From contig NZ_JAVAMP010000022.1 in assembly GCF_030730905.1 (NCBI RefSeq), positions 1-52,556 of the forward strand: DNA of 52,556 bases, written 5' to 3'. Below, piece after piece: positions 50,651 to 52,556 of this stretch (its first letter is position 1; the number at the start of each line of letters is the position of its first letter). Under the pieces are notes generated by a model. That model made no database searches. It was not told where the DNA came from and saw nothing but the letters and a program-made list of their open reading frames with translations. The stretch is from Chengkuizengella axinellae. Its GTDB lineage: Bacteria; Bacillota; Bacilli; Paenibacillales; KCTC-33759. A program made the position numbers and the translations under genes.

Positions 50651-50690
50651 ACAACTCTGACATAGACCTGTCAGAGTTGTTCATTTTTAT
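50651..50690 (+). terminator. Terminator after the esterase gene
   Basis: Perfect 12-bp stem ACAACTCTGACA / TGTCAGAGTTGT, followed by TCATTTTTATTT. It may also serve the convergent gene. Confidence 0.75.
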
Positions 50691-50748
50691 TTGATATTTT
50701 TTCATCTAAGTTGTTCACTAAACCCGCCAGATTATAGAATAATGTTAT

Positions 50749-51243
50749 TCATTTTTTTGATGCTCGAATAACCAAAACTAGTATATAGAGTATGAAAGAA
50801 AGCATGGAGAATAGGACCCGAATTGAGTTAGCTTGATTCCAATCATCACGGGTTTGTTCCCAATCTTTAGGCAATGCTTGTGGATTCCAACTTTCAGTTT
50901 CGTAGTTCAGTGGTAAATTCACTTGAGCGGTAAAAATAATGATTCCAAAAATGTAAATAATTCCTGCTGAAACAATCAACCAAAAAGATATTGTTTTATA
51001 GTACTTTATATTGGCTAACACTGCGATGACTGATGCCACCCCACCTCCAAAGAAAAAGATGAAGAACATAAAATGGCGAACATTTTCATTAAACAAAGAT
51101 TGTACTGTAGCATATATTTCACCACTCACTTCTAGCATTGCCAAATTCACATTTATTGTGTAAGTATAGAAAAAGCCTGCCATAATGCCGATGATCAACA
51201 ATGCGATAGCCAAAGTACCATTTTCATAATAGCTTGTTTTCAT
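50749..51243 (-). CDS. DUF1772 family membrane protein
   Basis: The 164-residue protein has four membrane helices and DUF1772 features: GFFYTYTINVN, a VQSLFNENVRHFMF segment, the VNLPLNYE...W block and a final helix. Relatives include anthrone oxygenase-like proteins, but most are uncharacterised. The ATG at 51243 has GGAGAG at a good distance; an ATG at 51249 is too close. A PadR-type operator overlaps its promoter, so it is probably the main target of the regulator upstream. Confidence 0.75.
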   Translation of the reverse strand: MKTSYYENGTLAIALLIIGIMAGFFYTYTINVNLAMLEVSGEIYATVQSLFNENVRHFMFFIFFFGGGVASVIAVLANIKYYKTISFWLIVSAGIIYIFGIIIFTAQVNLPLNYETESWNPQALPKDWEQTRDDWNQANSIRVLFSMLSFILYILVLVIRASKK

Positions 51244-51260
51244 AACCATCTCTCCAATCT

Positions 51261-51313
51261 ATTCAAATTTGATTAGTTTTGTTCATTATATTCAAGTTTG
51301 AATAGATTGTCAA
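51261..51313 (-). promoter_or_regulatory. Consensus promoter with two PadR-like operators
   Basis: On the minus strand TTGACA (51308-51313), 17 bp, TATAAT (51285-51290): a perfect sigma-A promoter. The near-palindrome ATTCAAGTTTGAAT (51290-51303) fills the spacer and ATTCAAATTTGATT (51261-51274) lies just after the start of transcription. The arms AATCTATTCAAA and TTTGAATAGATT also form a larger 12-bp inverted repeat. Confidence 0.75.
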
Positions 51314-51342
51314 AAGCTCATTATTTAAGATTCAATTAAAGC

Positions 51343-51897
51343 TCACTTTTGTACAGGTATAATAAGGTCAATATTTCTAACTGCATCTTGAATCCATTCT
51401 TTCTCAGCTTGGAATAAATGTTTCTCATGCTTAATAAAAAAAGCATCATAGTGAAATCGATGGTTTTCCGAGTCTAGTGAATTTAAGTGTTCTGCCATAG
51501 ACCCAAGTTTTTCATCAATGATTTTAATTGCCATTTTTGCGTATTCTTTAATTTCATTTTTTGTACGTCTTTCATTAAATTTTAGTGCTAATTTAAATCC
51601 GTAAAAGTCAGGAAACAAACCCAAAAATGCCTTTTCCTGCAACAAATCAAATCGATTTTTTCCCTTTTCTGTTACTGTATAAATTGTTTTCTCTGGGTAT
51701 TTCCCTGCTTGCTTTTTTTCCACTTCATGGATATATCCATCTTTGTGTAACTGCTTAATTGCATGATAAATTGAACCTATTTTGACATCTAACCACTGAT
51801 CTACTTTTTTAAGATCATACATTTGTTTAATATCATACCCACTTCCTTGTCCTAACTGTTCCAAAATACCTAATACAATAAACTGTGGTTTATTCAT
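51343..51897 (-). CDS. PadR family transcriptional regulator
   Basis: A 184-residue PadR regulator: N-terminal winged helix (FIVLGILEQLGQGSGYDIKQ, IGSIYHAIKQLHKDGYI, YTVTEKGKNRF) and the C-terminal dimerisation helices (Vir_act_alpha_C type, about 90-184). AAGGAG precedes the ATG at 51897. An upstream in-frame ATG lies beyond the operator and is rejected. It probably represses itself and the DUF1772 gene downstream, 100 bp away. Confidence 0.85.
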   Translation of the reverse strand: MNKPQFIVLGILEQLGQGSGYDIKQMYDLKKVDQWLDVKIGSIYHAIKQLHKDGYIHEVEKKQAGKYPEKTIYTVTEKGKNRFDLLQEKAFLGLFPDFYGFKLALKFNERRTKNEIKEYAKMAIKIIDEKLGSMAEHLNSLDSENHRFHYDAFFIKHEKHLFQAEKEWIQDAVRNIDLIIPVQK

Positions 51898-51930
51898 AAT
51901 TATTACTCCTTCTGCTACTAATAGTGAACT

Positions 51931-51988
51931 ACTCAAATTTAAATAATGAATGTGCATTTAATATACTATCCCATCTCATATCAGTCAA
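51931..51988 (-). promoter_or_regulatory. padR promoter with operator
   Basis: On the minus strand TTGACT (51983-51988), 17 bp, TATATT (51960-51965). The site ACTCAAATTTAAAT (51931-51944) just downstream resembles the two operators at the DUF1772 promoter. Confidence 0.6.
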
Positions 51989-52047
51989 CTTATCTTCTAT
52001 TATAATCTTTTGAGTTATTTTAAATAAAACAATGCTGCCTACACATA

Positions 52048-52413
52048 TCATTTATAAACATTCTCTTCAAAGAATAATCCTGCTTCTTTCAAGTCTGATG
52101 TTTGAAATATAGTCTCTTCAGAGTCCACAAAAATAAAATAAGGAGTTTTTTCAATATTCTCCCCATATAATTCGTTGAAATCTTCCCGGTTCTTTAAAAT
52201 TAATGTGGACATTTTATGTGGAGTAGAAGGATTTAGGAAGTCAGGCAATTCACTTTGAGATTCTGAACCTTTATCCTGTATATAAAAAACTGTATAGAAT
52301 CCCTTATCAGGTAAGTCGAATTTATCTGGGAAAGAAATCGTATAAATATTGGAGCAGTAAGTACCTAATACAGCAAGAACAATAATAAGTAAATAGATTT
52401 GATTAGTTTTCAC
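52048..52413 (-). CDS. Small exported or membrane-anchored protein of unknown function
   Basis: The 121-residue product begins with a hydrophobic helix (QIYLLIIVLAVLGTYCS) that is a signal or anchor, then a soluble domain of about 95 residues (GFYTVFYIQDKGSE, TLILKNREDFNELYG, YFIFVDSEETIFQT). The alternating pattern and final FFEEN are faintly thioredoxin-like, but no CxxC is present. The GTG at 52413 has GGAAGGTGG at 7 bp; the ATG at 52434 has no site. Family not recognised. Confidence 0.55.
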   Translation of the reverse strand: MKTNQIYLLIIVLAVLGTYCSNIYTISFPDKFDLPDKGFYTVFYIQDKGSESQSELPDFLNPSTPHKMSTLILKNREDFNELYGENIEKTPYFIFVDSEETIFQTSDLKEAGLFFEENVYK

Positions 52414-52528
52414 TAGAATGCCACCTTCCTTCATAACATTTATACCCTTATACTATAAAAGTACAAACTTCAAATTTCAATTTAAAATATAGCTTTATTC
52501 CACAATATTGCCCCATTTCATAAAGAAA

Positions 52529-52553
52529 GACGCTTTTCTTAGTGAAAAGCGCC
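52529..52553. terminator. Hairpin at the window edge
   Basis: GACGCTTTTC and GAAAAGCG(C/T)C form a stem with a short loop. It may be a terminator of a gene outside the window. Confidence 0.45.
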
Positions 52554-52556
52554 AGA

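Noticed and set aside
1-52556. CRISPR arrays, tRNA/rRNA genes, insertion sequences, prophage
   Set aside because: No regularly spaced repeats, tRNA-like cloverleaf with CCA region, transposase or phage structural gene was recognised on either strand.

Overview
The window looks like chromosomal DNA of a low-GC, spore-forming member of the Bacillales. Pointers are Gram-positive Shine-Dalgarno sequences, a perR/ygzB neighbourhood, a ytoA-type gamma carbonic anhydrase, gatCAB, a YheC/YheD spore-coat ATP-grasp protein, a ComP-like kinase, SdpR/SdpI, and secreted proteins with copper-amine-oxidase-type 'stalk' and WG repeats. The last two are common in Paenibacillaceae, so that family is my best guess. 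No rRNA, tRNA, CRISPR array, insertion sequence or phage module was recognised.

Layout. 0.5-4 kb: ytoA, ygzB and perR, with a GH18 glycosidase gene lying between ygzB and perR and flanked by two direct copies of a small dispersed repeat. 4.2-7 kb: an operon of ECF sigma factor, putative anti-sigma factor, TM2-like membrane protein and DUF4097-type envelope protein, preceded by an ECF-type promoter that looks autoregulatory. 7.2-9.7 kb: a tight three-gene cassette of a divergent Lgt-like membrane protein, a radical SAM enzyme resembling archaeal tetraether lipid synthase (Tes) and a small membrane protein; I regard this as the best candidate for an undescribed pathway. 9.8-13.5 kb: a possible sporulation gene and gatCAB. 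13.8-19.3 kb: YheC/YheD protein, short KamA-family radical SAM enzyme, an orphan ComP-like kinase and an IDEAL-type protein. 19.5-23 kb: AI-2E-type exporter, DUF6544 protein, a TetR remnant and an sdpR-sdpI pair without toxin genes.

23-32 kb is a minus-strand block of secreted and membrane proteins: a WG-repeat protein split by a one-base change in a G6 tract, a lipoprotein, a metallophosphatase-like protein that has lost every metal ligand, two small membrane proteins, and two closely related active-looking secreted metallophosphatases with different C-terminal tails. 32-39 kb holds metabolic and housekeeping genes (alpha/beta hydrolase, M24 peptidase, methyltransferase, nitroreductase, MBL hydrolase, GNAT) and a DedA-NERD fusion. 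39-42 kb has a small conserved protein, two tyrosine-rich basic proteins that look like spore-surface components, and a secreted 5'-nucleotidase with LysM.

42.5-52.5 kb: a PLP aldolase/deaminase coupled to an FAD lactone oxidase, aldehyde dehydrogenase with its DUF779 partner, MATE transporter, DUF4275 protein, a comparatively GC-rich esterase, and a PadR regulator with a DUF1772 target that share three similar operator sites. Many boundaries have clear hairpin terminators, and several transcription units have good sigma-A promoters with 17-bp spacers.
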